From contig JAJYUX010000001.1 of NCBI GenBank assembly GCA_021792315.1, positions 1-58,850 of the forward strand: a DNA stretch of 58,850 bases, in the 5' to 3' direction. Position numbers and translations under genes: made by a program. Positions within the stretch are counted from its first letter, which is position 1, and each line of letters begins with the position of its first letter. Below the pieces are notes generated by a model. That model made no database searches, was not told the DNA's origin, and saw only the letters and a list, made by a program, of their open reading frames with translations. Below are positions 46,696 to 54,798 of the stretch, in pieces. Source of the stretch: an archaeon. GTDB lineage: Archaea > Thermoproteota > Nitrososphaeria > Nitrososphaerales > CADDZS01.

Positions 46696-48051
46696 ATGGC
46701 AACCAAGGATTTAGTTATAAAGAATGGTACTATTGTAACTGAATCTTATGCTTTTGAGGGTGCCATAGCCCTAACTGGAGGAAAGATTACAGCCCTAACT
46801 TCGAACGAGAACGCACCTTCAGCTGATAGAGTGATAGATGCGAAAGGGTTGCATGTCCTTCCAGGGATAATAGACGTTCACGTTCACCTTAGGGACCCCG
46901 GATACACCTACAAGGAGGATTTTGGAAGCGGGACAGCCGCGGCAGCGTCGGGCGGTGTTACACTGATATTTGACATGCCGAACAATTTCCCACCGCCGAA
47001 AAATGTCGATGCCCTAAACCATAAAATCGAAGCGGCAAAGAAAGCAATAGTGGACTATGGATTATACGGTCTTCTGACTGTCGGCAACATTGCTGATCTC
47101 GTGCCGTTAGCTGAAGCGGGTGTGATAGGATACAAGTGTTTCATGGGGGAAACGGTAGGCAAGATACCTCCACCAAGTGATGGAGAAATGATAGACCAGT
47201 TCGCCGTGGTATCGAAGGCGAACCTTAGGGTCTCAGTTCATGCAGAGAACGACCCTATAGTCCAATACAGGATAAAGAAACTTACAGCAGAAGGGAAAAG
47301 TGATGCGCACGCACACTACGAGTCGAGAACAAATGTCGTCGAAGAAGAAGCGGTTCGCAGGGCGATTCTTTATGCGGGAGAGTCAAACACCAAATTACAC
47401 ATTGCACATCTGAGCGGAGAAGGAGCTCTTTCCACTGTCGCCGAGGCGAAGAGAAGATTCCAGCCAGTCACTGCGGAGACAGGACCCCACTATCTGTTGC
47501 TTGACGATGATCAGTACATGAGTATCGGCTCGCTAATGAAAGTCAACCCGTCGATCAAGACAGCGAATGACAAAGCGGCGTTATGGGCCGCACTGAACAA
47601 CGGTACAATTGACATGATAGCATCAGACCACTCACCACACGCTCTGGAGGAAAAGAAAAAGCCGATGATATTCGATTGTGCATCTGGTTTTCCTGGGCTA
47701 GAGACTGCCGTTCCACTGATGCTTACCGAAGTGAACAAAGGAATGCTCCCGTTGACGACCTATGTCAAGCTGACTTCCGCAAATCCTGCAAGAGTGTGGC
47801 GACTCTACCCTCAAAAGGGAATAATCAGAGTAGGATCGGACGCAGATTTCACGATCGTCGACCTAAAGGCTAAGTCCAAAATCGACCCGTCAAAGTTCTA
47901 CACGAAGGCACAATGGAGCCCATTTGATGGATTCGAAGTTCAAGGTCTTCCAGTGTACACCATCGTGAGGGGCAATGTCGTGATGGATCACGGCGTCGTT
48001 GACAAAAACCCGGTGGGGAAGATGATTTCACCGCTGCCGGGAACCGTTTGA
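46696..48051 (+). CDS. pyrC: dihydroorotase-type cyclic amidohydrolase
   Basis: The enzyme closes or opens dihydroorotate in pyrimidine synthesis. The 451-aa protein has the metal-binding HVHLRDPG, a Lys (YKCFMGE) that is carboxylated in the family, VHAEND, HIAHLSGEG and the last ligand Asp in ASDHSPHALEEK. Allantoinase and dihydropyrimidinase share these features and cannot be excluded; the pyrD gene 54 bp downstream on the same strand favours dihydroorotase. The frame is open to 46633, but the TATA element shows that the ATG at 46696 is the start. Confidence 0.85.
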   Translation: MATKDLVIKNGTIVTESYAFEGAIALTGGKITALTSNENAPSADRVIDAKGLHVLPGIIDVHVHLRDPGYTYKEDFGSGTAAAASGGVTLIFDMPNNFPPPKNVDALNHKIEAAKKAIVDYGLYGLLTVGNIADLVPLAEAGVIGYKCFMGETVGKIPPPSDGEMIDQFAVVSKANLRVSVHAENDPIVQYRIKKLTAEGKSDAHAHYESRTNVVEEEAVRRAILYAGESNTKLHIAHLSGEGALSTVAEAKRRFQPVTAETGPHYLLLDDDQYMSIGSLMKVNPSIKTANDKAALWAALNNGTIDMIASDHSPHALEEKKKPMIFDCASGFPGLETAVPLMLTEVNKGMLPLTTYVKLTSANPARVWRLYPQKGIIRVGSDADFTIVDLKAKSKIDPSKFYTKAQWSPFDGFEVQGLPVYTIVRGNVVMDHGVVDKNPVGKMISPLPGTV

Positions 48052-48105
48052 ACCACGAGGCAGTAATGCTCTAGAGTGCAACAATTAAGGTACGATTGAT
48101 ATCAC

Positions 48106-49068
48106 TTGCACCTTTACAGGCTGGCAACCCCTCTCCTTTTCAGGATCGAACCGGAGAGAGCTCATTCTATCGGAATGTCATTTATGAAACTGCTCCCTGC
48201 AGTCAACATCCAAGATCCAGCACTCCAGATCAAGACGAAGTTCGGAGTTCTGAGAAATCCAATTGGACTGGGAGGAGGCTTCGACAAATCTGCCATTCAT
48301 CTTTCTGCAATAGAGAGACTCGGATTCGGGTATTTAATTGCTGGGACGGTGACACTCGATCCGTGGCCGGGTCATCCGAAACCGAGAATTGTGAGATATC
48401 CAAAAGATAAAACGATTGTTAACGCTCTCGGTTTTCCCAATCCGGGCGTCGAGGTCGTCATCAAGAATCTGCAGAACCAGAAAGTGAAAGTACCAGTTAT
48501 AGGAAGCGTTAGCGGATGGGAACTGGAAAGCATCATAAAGTGTTACAACATACTTCAACCCCACGTTGCAGGAATCGAGCTGAACTTGAGCTCTCCGAAT
48601 ACTGCCAAGCTGAAGGATTTTCGTGAACTGGCATCTTTCAAGGAACTCGCTCAATCAATGCGCCCCTTAAGGCGGAAGCCAACCTACCTTAAGATACCCC
48701 CGTACATTGATGACGCTCAATTTGCGAAAGTAATTGAGCTCGTGAAATTCTGGGTATCACTAGACTTTGACGGAGTAACGGCAGCCAATTCAATCCCGGT
48801 CGACGAACAACGCGTTTCCGTTAAGACAGGAGGATACAGCGGGCCGCCGCTCTTTCCCAAGTTGGTGAAAGCAATCAAAATCATAAGGGAGAGCGTTCCA
48901 AAGGATTTTGAGATAAACGCTGTAGGTGGAATATCTAACGCTGAGAACGTGAGGACTGCTCTTTCTTCTGGAGCCAACACCGTTCAGATATATACAGGTC
49001 TGGTCTTTGAGGGGCCAGGTTTGGTTAAGGGCATTATCAAAGATATGTTAAGCAAGAATTCTCGGTGA
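48106..49068 (+). CDS. pyrD: dihydroorotate dehydrogenase, class 2 type
   Basis: The FMN enzyme oxidises dihydroorotate to orotate. The 320-aa protein has the class 2 N-terminal helix (YRLATPLLFRIEPERAHSIG), which docks on the membrane quinone site, GGFDKSAIHL, the FMN/substrate motif ELNLSSPNT and NAVGGISNAENVRTALSSGA. The catalytic base is expected to be Ser, as in class 2. Start TTG at 48106. It follows pyrC directly. Confidence 0.93.
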   Translation: MHLYRLATPLLFRIEPERAHSIGMSFMKLLPAVNIQDPALQIKTKFGVLRNPIGLGGGFDKSAIHLSAIERLGFGYLIAGTVTLDPWPGHPKPRIVRYPKDKTIVNALGFPNPGVEVVIKNLQNQKVKVPVIGSVSGWELESIIKCYNILQPHVAGIELNLSSPNTAKLKDFRELASFKELAQSMRPLRRKPTYLKIPPYIDDAQFAKVIELVKFWVSLDFDGVTAANSIPVDEQRVSVKTGGYSGPPLFPKLVKAIKIIRESVPKDFEINAVGGISNAENVRTALSSGANTVQIYTGLVFEGPGLVKGIIKDMLSKNSR

Positions 49069-49444
49069 CCGGTGTCGCTTCTCAAATCGTTTCAGAGTTG
49101 CAGCTCCGCATAGTCGTCTAGAAAAGACACGCGTAATTGAGAATCGTCTCACGAATGATCATTACGTAGTAAGTGGAGATTTCGTCAAACGTAAGCATCG
49201 ATAAGGCGGTATTCGATTTCTATTTGGGCTAGTGGTGATTCTCTTGATTGCATCAGGCGCAGAATCAAGCAAGACATGGCTTGGCAATTTCTCACCTCAA
49301 AGATGCATCTCAATCGTTATTGACTCAATCTAGCCTGATCTGCTTCGTCTGATATGTATTGTATGAATAAATAGAAATACGCTCAGTACTTTCTAGAATC
49401 AACTTACTCGGTTGTTTCCACAATCCTAGATTGAGCGGATAGAC
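49069..49444. other. intergenic, no gene seen
   Basis: This stretch of about 375 bp shows no supported gene. A hypothetical minus-strand frame (49325-49537) overlaps the next gene and has no family features. No clear repeat. Confidence 0.45.
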
Positions 49445-50650
49445 ATGGTATTCAACACAGAAATTGTAAGTTTTGCAGAAACCCCTCTGAGCCGCGGAGG
49501 AAAAGACAGAGGCGAATTTCTCATGACTTCGGAGCAATACCTTTCTTGGGCTACTCGTCTGACATTGGAAAAAATCGGTCTCTCTATACAGGATCTAAAT
49601 AACCAGGGACTTGCCGTGGCTGCGCCCCTTATGTACATTTCAGAATTATGGACAGGGGATATTGCGGAAATCCTCGGTGTCACGCCAAAGATACTGATTC
49701 CAAGTGACCATGGAGGAGCCTCTGCTTCAAATTTGATACTTCAGGCAGGTCTGATGATTGAATCGGGCTTGGTTGACATGGTTCTGTGTCTTGGGGGAGG
49801 CGCGAGAAGCTGGACAGAAGCCCGGATGTCATCTCCTCATCAATATCGAATAGATTTTGAGAAACCATACGGGATGGATGGGTCGAACACAAAATATGCG
49901 TTAGTTGCACAACGCCACTTTCATCAATATGGAACAAGATCTGAGCATTTCGCCAAAATAGCAATTACTCAGAGGATGCATGCATCACTCAATCCTAACG
50001 CTTACCTAAAGCAACCCATTACGGAGAAAGATTACGCCGAGTCACCGATTATCTGTAGCCCACTACGAATGCTTGATTGCTCCATTGCAGTTGACGGCGC
50101 GTCGGGCTTCTTACTTGCTAGCTCGGAGAAAGCCAAGGAAATAACTGATAATCCAATAAAGATACTCGGTTGCGGTACGATTTCAAATTACAGAGAGGGT
50201 TCAGATGTCTTTCCCGACTTTACTGTTACGGGAGTGAAACTTGCTGCGAGGTCTGCTCTTGATCAGGCTGGACTGAGTCCCGATAAGATTTCGCTTCTGC
50301 ATTGTTACGACGACTATAACATAATGACATTGATTCAGATTGAAGACGCAGGATTTTGCAAGAAGGGAGAAGGAGGAAAATTCGCAGATAAGACTGACCT
50401 GTCTTACAAGGGCGACCTCCCTCTAAACACTGGTGGTGGTCTCCTTTCCGCCGGACAGATACCTGGCGGTGGAAGCTTCACAGGGATAATCGAGGTTGTA
50501 AGACAACTGAGCGATGAAGCGGGAACAAGACAGGTCAAGGGCGCCAGAACTGGTTTGGTAACTTCATTAGGTGGACTGAGTTACGATCTGAACGTCATTA
50601 ATGCAGCTGCCGTAGTGTTGGCAAATGAGAGTGGAATGAAACGAACATGA
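49445..50650 (+). CDS. thiolase-superfamily protein (SCP2/Ltp2-like) lacking the acyl-binding cysteine
   Basis: The 401-aa protein has the thiolase fold: N-terminal half with DIAEILGV and GGASASNLILQAG, C-terminal half with DGASGFLLASSE, ISLLHCYDDYN and NTGGGLLSAGQIPGGGS. In biosynthetic thiolases the first loop reads with a nucleophilic Cys before (A/S)S; here it is SDHGGASASN with Gly. The later GHP motif is GQIP, so the usual His is also missing. Sterol-degrading aldolases of the Ltp2 type lack that cysteine, use tyrosines near the CYDxxx site (Y288, Y291 here) and pair with a DUF35 protein, exactly as here. An aldolase or scaffold role is inferred. The stop overlaps the next ATG by 4 bases. 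Confidence 0.82.
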   Translation: MVFNTEIVSFAETPLSRGGKDRGEFLMTSEQYLSWATRLTLEKIGLSIQDLNNQGLAVAAPLMYISELWTGDIAEILGVTPKILIPSDHGGASASNLILQAGLMIESGLVDMVLCLGGGARSWTEARMSSPHQYRIDFEKPYGMDGSNTKYALVAQRHFHQYGTRSEHFAKIAITQRMHASLNPNAYLKQPITEKDYAESPIICSPLRMLDCSIAVDGASGFLLASSEKAKEITDNPIKILGCGTISNYREGSDVFPDFTVTGVKLAARSALDQAGLSPDKISLLHCYDDYNIMTLIQIEDAGFCKKGEGGKFADKTDLSYKGDLPLNTGGGLLSAGQIPGGGSFTGIIEVVRQLSDEAGTRQVKGARTGLVTSLGGLSYDLNVINAAAVVLANESGMKRT

Positions 50651-51063
50651 ATCAGGAGATGCCTTTACCAGGAATAGATCCGCTCACGAAGCCATTCTGG
50701 GAAGGTACTAAGCGTCACAAGCTGATGATGCAGAAATGCCCTAGTTGTGGAAGATTCCACTGGCTTCCAGCTTCCAGCTGTCAGAGTTGTGGGAACCCAG
50801 CTTTGACTTGGGAAGAGGTGAAAAAAACTGGAACAATCTTTACCTTTACAGAGGTAAACAAAGTCGTCAGGAACGTCGCGTTTCAGAAGCAAACTCCGTA
50901 CCTGATCGCTATGGCTCAGCTCGACGACGGTCCTCGAATAATAGCGAACGTTCCTGAGTACGGTAGCTTGGATCGGGTCAAAATAGGAGCGAAAGTGGAG
51001 GTGATATTTGACGATATTACCTCAGATATCACATTACCACGATTCAGGATCATTGAACGCTAG
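50647..51063 (+). CDS. DUF35 OB-fold/zinc-ribbon partner of the thiolase-like protein
   Basis: The 138-aa protein begins with the helical PFWEGTKRHKLMMQKCPSC region, has four zinc-ligand cysteines (CPSC and CQSC), then an OB-fold (TGTIFTFTEVNKVVRN, PYLIAMAQLDDGPRIIANV). DUF35 proteins bind CoA thioesters and attach to thiolase-family enzymes, channelling the acyl chain. Its start codon overlaps the stop of the thiolase-like gene (ATGA at 50647-50650), so the two are coexpressed and probably form a complex. Confidence 0.92.
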   Translation: MNQEMPLPGIDPLTKPFWEGTKRHKLMMQKCPSCGRFHWLPASSCQSCGNPALTWEEVKKTGTIFTFTEVNKVVRNVAFQKQTPYLIAMAQLDDGPRIIANVPEYGSLDRVKIGAKVEVIFDDITSDITLPRFRIIER

Positions 51064-51263
51064 GCAGGAAGACGAGTGAAGTCCGTAAGCAGGAACGGAT
51101 TATGACTCCCGCCAACTTGACCATGTAACATGATTCTTGTTTCAATACACTGTGTGAATCGGCGATTTCTTCACGGCGTTGCTCTAATGAGGATATTATC
51201 ACGTTTGAGAATCGTGCAACTGATTTATCTATTAAATTGTCGGTAAACCAGTGTGCGATCTAG

Positions 51264-51698
51264 ATGGCCGCAGTACCAGAAGTCAGAGACTATATGACGA
51301 TGCGCGTGGTATCAGTAGATGCTTCAGACTCGGTCTTTAATGCTGCAGACATCATGATAAAAAATGGCGTGGGCTGCGTTGTTGTCACAGAATACGGGGA
51401 AATCAAGGGAATCGTAACAAAGGGGGACATCATAAGAAACTCTCTTCTCAAGCTCCTTGATCCAAAGAATACAACTGTGAAAACAGTGATGACAAGATCG
51501 CCGGTAACGATAGAAGCTTCGGCAACACTCGAAGAAGCGGCGAAACTGATGACAGAAAAGAACGTCTCGAAGCTTCCTGTTCTGGACGAAGGTTTGCTAG
51601 TTGGTGTGATCTCAGCCAGCGATATAATTCGTGTCGAACCGACATACGTCACTTATCTCAGGGGACTGATAGAGCGGAACATCTCTCACGCGTATTGA
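51264..51698 (+). CDS. protein with two CBS domains
   Basis: The 144-aa protein consists of a CBS pair: VRDYMTMRVVSVDASDSVFN, GCVVVTEYGEIKGIVTKGD and VMTRSPVTIEASATLEEAA, VSKLPVLDEGLLVGVISASD. CBS pairs bind AMP, ATP or similar ligands and tune partner proteins. Nothing else is fused. It might respond to adenylate levels. The following region is the ruined NiCoT gene. Confidence 0.9.
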   Translation: MAAVPEVRDYMTMRVVSVDASDSVFNAADIMIKNGVGCVVVTEYGEIKGIVTKGDIIRNSLLKLLDPKNTTVKTVMTRSPVTIEASATLEEAAKLMTEKNVSKLPVLDEGLLVGVISASDIIRVEPTYVTYLRGLIERNISHAY

Positions 51699-51764
51699 GA
51701 AAAAGAGACACGCGAAGTTCCTTTAACAGTGTACCAGCCGGTATGAGCCAATGACCGTTGGGAT

Positions 51765-52267
51765 CGGATCTCCGTTTCTGGGCATTTCTCGCGGCGAAAG
51801 AATACCCCTGTCGGAGTTCTTTTTGGGCTAGGCTTTGATACGGCAAGCGAAGTAGCGCTGATAGCGATTAGCATGGGGTTGGCGTTTCAGCTTCTGTTCC
51901 GCTATGGATGGTTCTAGTGCTACCATTCATGTTCACGTGCGGCATGGTGCTAGTCGACACAACTGACGGCGTAACCATGGTTCTGGCATATGGCTGGGCA
52001 TTTATGAAGCCAGCGAGAAAGGTCTACTACAACCTGACTATAGCTATCATTTCAATTCTGGTCGCCTTTGTTGGTGCCGTGGAAGTCCTGCAGGTGTTCG
52101 CTAGCGAGTTGAACTTAAACGGCGGTGCGTGACGATTGTTCAACGCAATTGATTTCGAGTCCCTAGGGGTAGTGATAGTCGCAATATTTGCAGTTTCCTG
52201 GTTTGTTTCATTGGCGATTTACAAATACAAGCGTCTGGAGAATGCAGAAGAATTGCCAATTTTCTAG
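51765..52267 (+). pseudogene. remnant of a NiCoT nickel/cobalt permease
   Basis: Three pieces in changing frames add up to the second half of a NiCoT permease. Piece one (51765 to about 51875) reads RKNTPVGVLFGLGFDTASEV, with the family signature GLGFDTASE. Piece two, from about 51875 in another frame, reads SVPLWMVLVLPFMFTCGM then VDTTDGVTMVLAYGWAF and KVYYNLTI, again typical. A TGA at 52130-52132 interrupts it, after which the same frame continues with DFESLGVVIVAIFAVSWFVS to 52267. The N-terminal 150 or so residues, including the H-x4-D-H nickel motif, are absent: the CBS gene ends only 66 bp earlier. At least one frameshift and one stop make it non-functional. Confidence 0.82.
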
Positions 52268-52413
52268 TTAACTATAGAACCACAGATGACACACTTGCCG
52301 TTTTCGTGGAGTGTAACTGCTGGAACATTGGGATAACATGGATGCCTCAAGCAAGTCTCACAGGTTCGGTATTCTCTGTTTCGCTGGACTAGCTGTTGAA
52401 ACGTTCTGGTCAT
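52264..52413 (-). CDS. 49-aa zinc-ribbon-like protein
   Basis: The minus-strand frame starts MTRTFQQLVQRNREYRTCET and has cysteines C18, C21, C26, C41 and C44 (CETCLRHPC ... CVICG). That layout fits a tiny zinc ribbon. It starts 8 bp after the stop of the winged-helix gene at 52422-52742, so the two are probably one transcript. Its stop overlaps the end of the NiCoT remnant on the opposite strand. Function unknown; metal-related regulation fits its setting. Confidence 0.55.
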   Translation of the reverse strand: MTRTFQQLVQRNREYRTCETCLRHPCYPNVPAVTLHENGKCVICGSIVN

Positions 52414-52421
52414 TCCATGTT

Positions 52422-52742
52422 TCACTTGCTTGTGGGAATCACGGTAACTTCGACTGATAGTACGCCGGATGACATGCTGACTCTGGCATCACTGAACACA
52501 CTCCTGTAAGTCTCGTACTTCTTCCCGTTTTCAGTAATGATTGTGTGCGCTATCCTAAGTAGTCTCATCGAGACTAGATCACGCACTCGCCTGTAACACG
52601 AGCTCAAAGGTATCGACCTCTCCCTGCTGATCTCCTCGATCGACTTGGCATCTATCATGGTAGCCGCGAGTATCCTTCTCATGTAAGGGTCAGACATTGC
52701 CATCAGAACTGCGTCCTTTCTATCTTGTTCCTCAACCATCAT
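52422..52742 (-). CDS. winged-helix transcriptional regulator
   Basis: The 106-aa protein has a helix-turn-helix (SIEEISRERSIPLSSCYRRV, RDLVSMRLLRIAHTI) and a wing, then a short beta-rich tail (VSMSSGVLSVEVTVIP). It resembles small archaeal ArsR/MarR-type regulators. No cysteine metal site of the ArsR type is apparent, although one Cys occurs in the recognition helix. It diverges from the HMA-like gene and leads a transcript with the zinc-ribbon gene. Confidence 0.7.
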   Translation of the reverse strand: MMVEEQDRKDAVLMAMSDPYMRRILAATMIDAKSIEEISRERSIPLSSCYRRVRDLVSMRLLRIAHTIITENGKKYETYRSVFSDARVSMSSGVLSVEVTVIPTSK

Positions 52743-52901
52743 GTCAGTTTCTGATTCACCAGAGAGGAACAGGAGAATATTAGGAGCGGGTATCTTTTGC
52801 GGTGCTTGGTACTAATGTCTCTGTACTCTAGTACAAATTATTACAAAACATACAGCGTCTATATCAGCTCTATCAGCCAATTACATCCAACGAGCACTTC
52901 C

Positions 52902-53102
52902 ATGAAGACCTCTCATGTCTCAAAGGCACGTGTAATACTCAAACTCAATCCAGAAACCCAGTTTGGAAAGATTGGGAAGGAGCTCACTCATGTGGCGGGA
53001 GTCTTCAGCTATGAGATTAACTATGTTAACGATTCAATCAAAGTCGAATACGATCCTCTGAAGACGAGCATGAATGAAATTCAGAGAATTGTCCACAAAT
53101 AA
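52902..53102 (+). CDS. HMA-like small protein without CxxC
   Basis: The 66-aa product from the ATG at 52902 (MKTSHVSKARVILKLNPETQ) resembles a ferredoxin-like heavy-metal-associated domain: strand, helix FGKIGKELTHVAGV, strands SYEINYVNDSIKVEYDP and a final helix. The CxxC metal site of copper chaperones is missing, so another role is likely. The open frame begins at 52797, but the family fold starts near 52902. Located between a regulator and an Nramp transporter. Confidence 0.55.
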   Translation: MKTSHVSKARVILKLNPETQFGKIGKELTHVAGVFSYEINYVNDSIKVEYDPLKTSMNEIQRIVHK

Positions 53103-53184
53103 TCGAGAATCTGCCAATTTTATCAGATAGAAATTTGTGCCAAATTGATTGTAATGAAGTTTTAGACAGTGTCAATCGGGGAAC

Positions 53185-54429
53185 TCAGAACAGTGCCAAA
53201 ACGGCGAAGATACCAAAACTCACAACGAGGGAAAGGCTTAACCAGTAACCAAACTTTAGGCGCATTGAAGAAGCATTAGTTCCCATGATCTTACGATTGC
53301 CTGCAATTAGACCCAGAATTATCCCAGGCCCAATCAAAACGAAAGTGAAGGCCACCATAGAGTTAAGAAGAAGACTGAACAGGTTGGGGAAGAACATGGG
53401 AACGGCAAGAGCGGGGAGTGATTCCACGAAATATATCCAGAAGAATCGATTGCGACCCAGTCCCATTGCCTCAGTTACGGCCCAGGCACTCGCGAGGGAG
53501 ATGACTACCAAAGCAAGGAATGCAGCGGCAATCATTCCTATCGCGAACAAGATTGGCGAGTAACCGTCGGCAACAGAGCTCAAACCTTTCGTCAGAGTTG
53601 ACACTGAGGAGATGTTGAACGAATCAGGGTTAACACCTACTGTTGCCATCAGAATTATAACCATTATCACTTCGCTCACGACAGCTCCTACGAGCGTCTC
53701 CAATCTCGAGGCCCATAGAAACTTTGATTTCTTTTCAGCTGTTGCCGAAGCTTGGTAGAATAGCATGAACGGCATTACAACAGCGCCAGCGCTCGCCGCG
53801 AGAAGATAGACAAATGGTGGCGCCGTGCTAAATGTTGTAAAACTTGAGAGGGGGATCAGAGGAAGACCTCTAATTGTAAGTGAAGCCACATAGGAGAGGA
53901 TGAATACTGCAGAGATAGCTATGAGAAACTTCTCCACAGTAACGTATCTCTTCTTCCAGACAAGCGAAATGTGCAGAACGTAGACCACTGGAAGTGAGAG
54001 AAAAACCGGAACGCCCAACAGCTCAAATCCAATCGCGATTCCTGCATACTCGGCAATGTAGCTCAGTATATCGGTCCCAGCCATCGGTATGCTCATCAGA
54101 ATTGCAGTTCTCTTGGTGTAGTGCCTTCTGATCACTTCGCCGAGGCCCTGGCCTGTTGCTATTCCTATTCTTCCTGCAGCTTCCTGAATCAGGAAAAGCG
54201 GTATCGCAAGAACCAAGAGAAACCAGACGAGTCCGTATCCATACGAAGCGCCGTCCTGAGCCGCTGTCACAATACTGGCTGCGTCAACATCGGCAATCAT
54301 AACAATCCAACCAGGCCCGAATGTTGACCTCAACTCAGACAGCCTGGATCTCTTGTGAGTTTCGAGTGTATCGAGAGAGGTTTCATTCGGAACTTCCTGA
54401 AATGCTGAAGCGTCTTCCTCCAAACTCAA
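53185..54429 (-). CDS. divergent Nramp-family divalent metal transporter
   Basis: The 414-aa protein has about eleven TM helices. In TM1 the usual DPGN is replaced by DVDAAS (WIVMIADVDAASIVTAAQDG); in TM6 the MPH motif is MPF (GAVVMPFMLFYQASA). The Met ligand is kept but the Asn/His sites are changed, so the ion may differ from Mn or Fe, as in Nramp-related Mg or Al transporters. The family call is good; the substrate is open. Start TTG at 54429. The upstream region has an AT-rich palindrome. Confidence 0.85.
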   Translation of the reverse strand: MSLEEDASAFQEVPNETSLDTLETHKRSRLSELRSTFGPGWIVMIADVDAASIVTAAQDGASYGYGLVWFLLVLAIPLFLIQEAAGRIGIATGQGLGEVIRRHYTKRTAILMSIPMAGTDILSYIAEYAGIAIGFELLGVPVFLSLPVVYVLHISLVWKKRYVTVEKFLIAISAVFILSYVASLTIRGLPLIPLSSFTTFSTAPPFVYLLAASAGAVVMPFMLFYQASATAEKKSKFLWASRLETLVGAVVSEVIMVIILMATVGVNPDSFNISSVSTLTKGLSSVADGYSPILFAIGMIAAAFLALVVISLASAWAVTEAMGLGRNRFFWIYFVESLPALAVPMFFPNLFSLLLNSMVAFTFVLIGPGIILGLIAGNRKIMGTNASSMRLKFGYWLSLSLVVSFGIFAVLALF

Positions 54430-54798
54430 TACCTTAACCTCTGGCGAACTCTGGACTCGATATTCCGTATGGCATGCATCAGACTAATAACACGATAACA
54501 CGATCGCCAAATTTGATAATGACTATCATGATTATTGATGAATGAGAGTAGATATCAGGTTCAGGACGAAGATCGGTTCGAAGATCTCCGACAGTGGATG
54601 TTGCCACCATTCTCCAAGTAACTAGCTTCTATGAGAATTCGCATTCCAATACATATTTTGAATGCCACAATTATGGCTCGATTCCCTCCACGCTGTTTCA
54701 TTTCTTGATTTGAGGTGAAAATGGAGAATGTTTTGGAGTCTTTCTTTAATCTTGACGATTGAAAAAGTGGACTGATCCCTGTGTCCAAGAAAAGCTAG
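54430..54798. other. promoter region with palindrome, no gene seen
   Basis: This region of about 370 bp separates the Nramp gene from the ribbon-helix-helix gene. It holds the imperfect palindrome at 54516-54535. No supported gene is seen; the frame at 54561-54788 on the minus strand has no family features. Confidence 0.4.
54516..54535. promoter_or_regulatory. AT-rich imperfect palindrome, candidate metal-regulator operator
   Basis: ataatgactatcatgattat: outer five bases at each end match perfectly, 14 of 20 positions agree with the reverse complement. It lies 87 bp before the Nramp start codon. A DtxR/MntR-like metalloregulator would bind such sites, but none is seen in the window. Confidence 0.3.

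Noticed and set aside
49325..49537. 70-codon minus-strand frame
   Set aside because: Overlaps the start of the thiolase-like gene on the other strand and looks like a shadow.
54561..54788. 75-codon minus-strand frame
   Set aside because: No promoter, no family features and odd composition.
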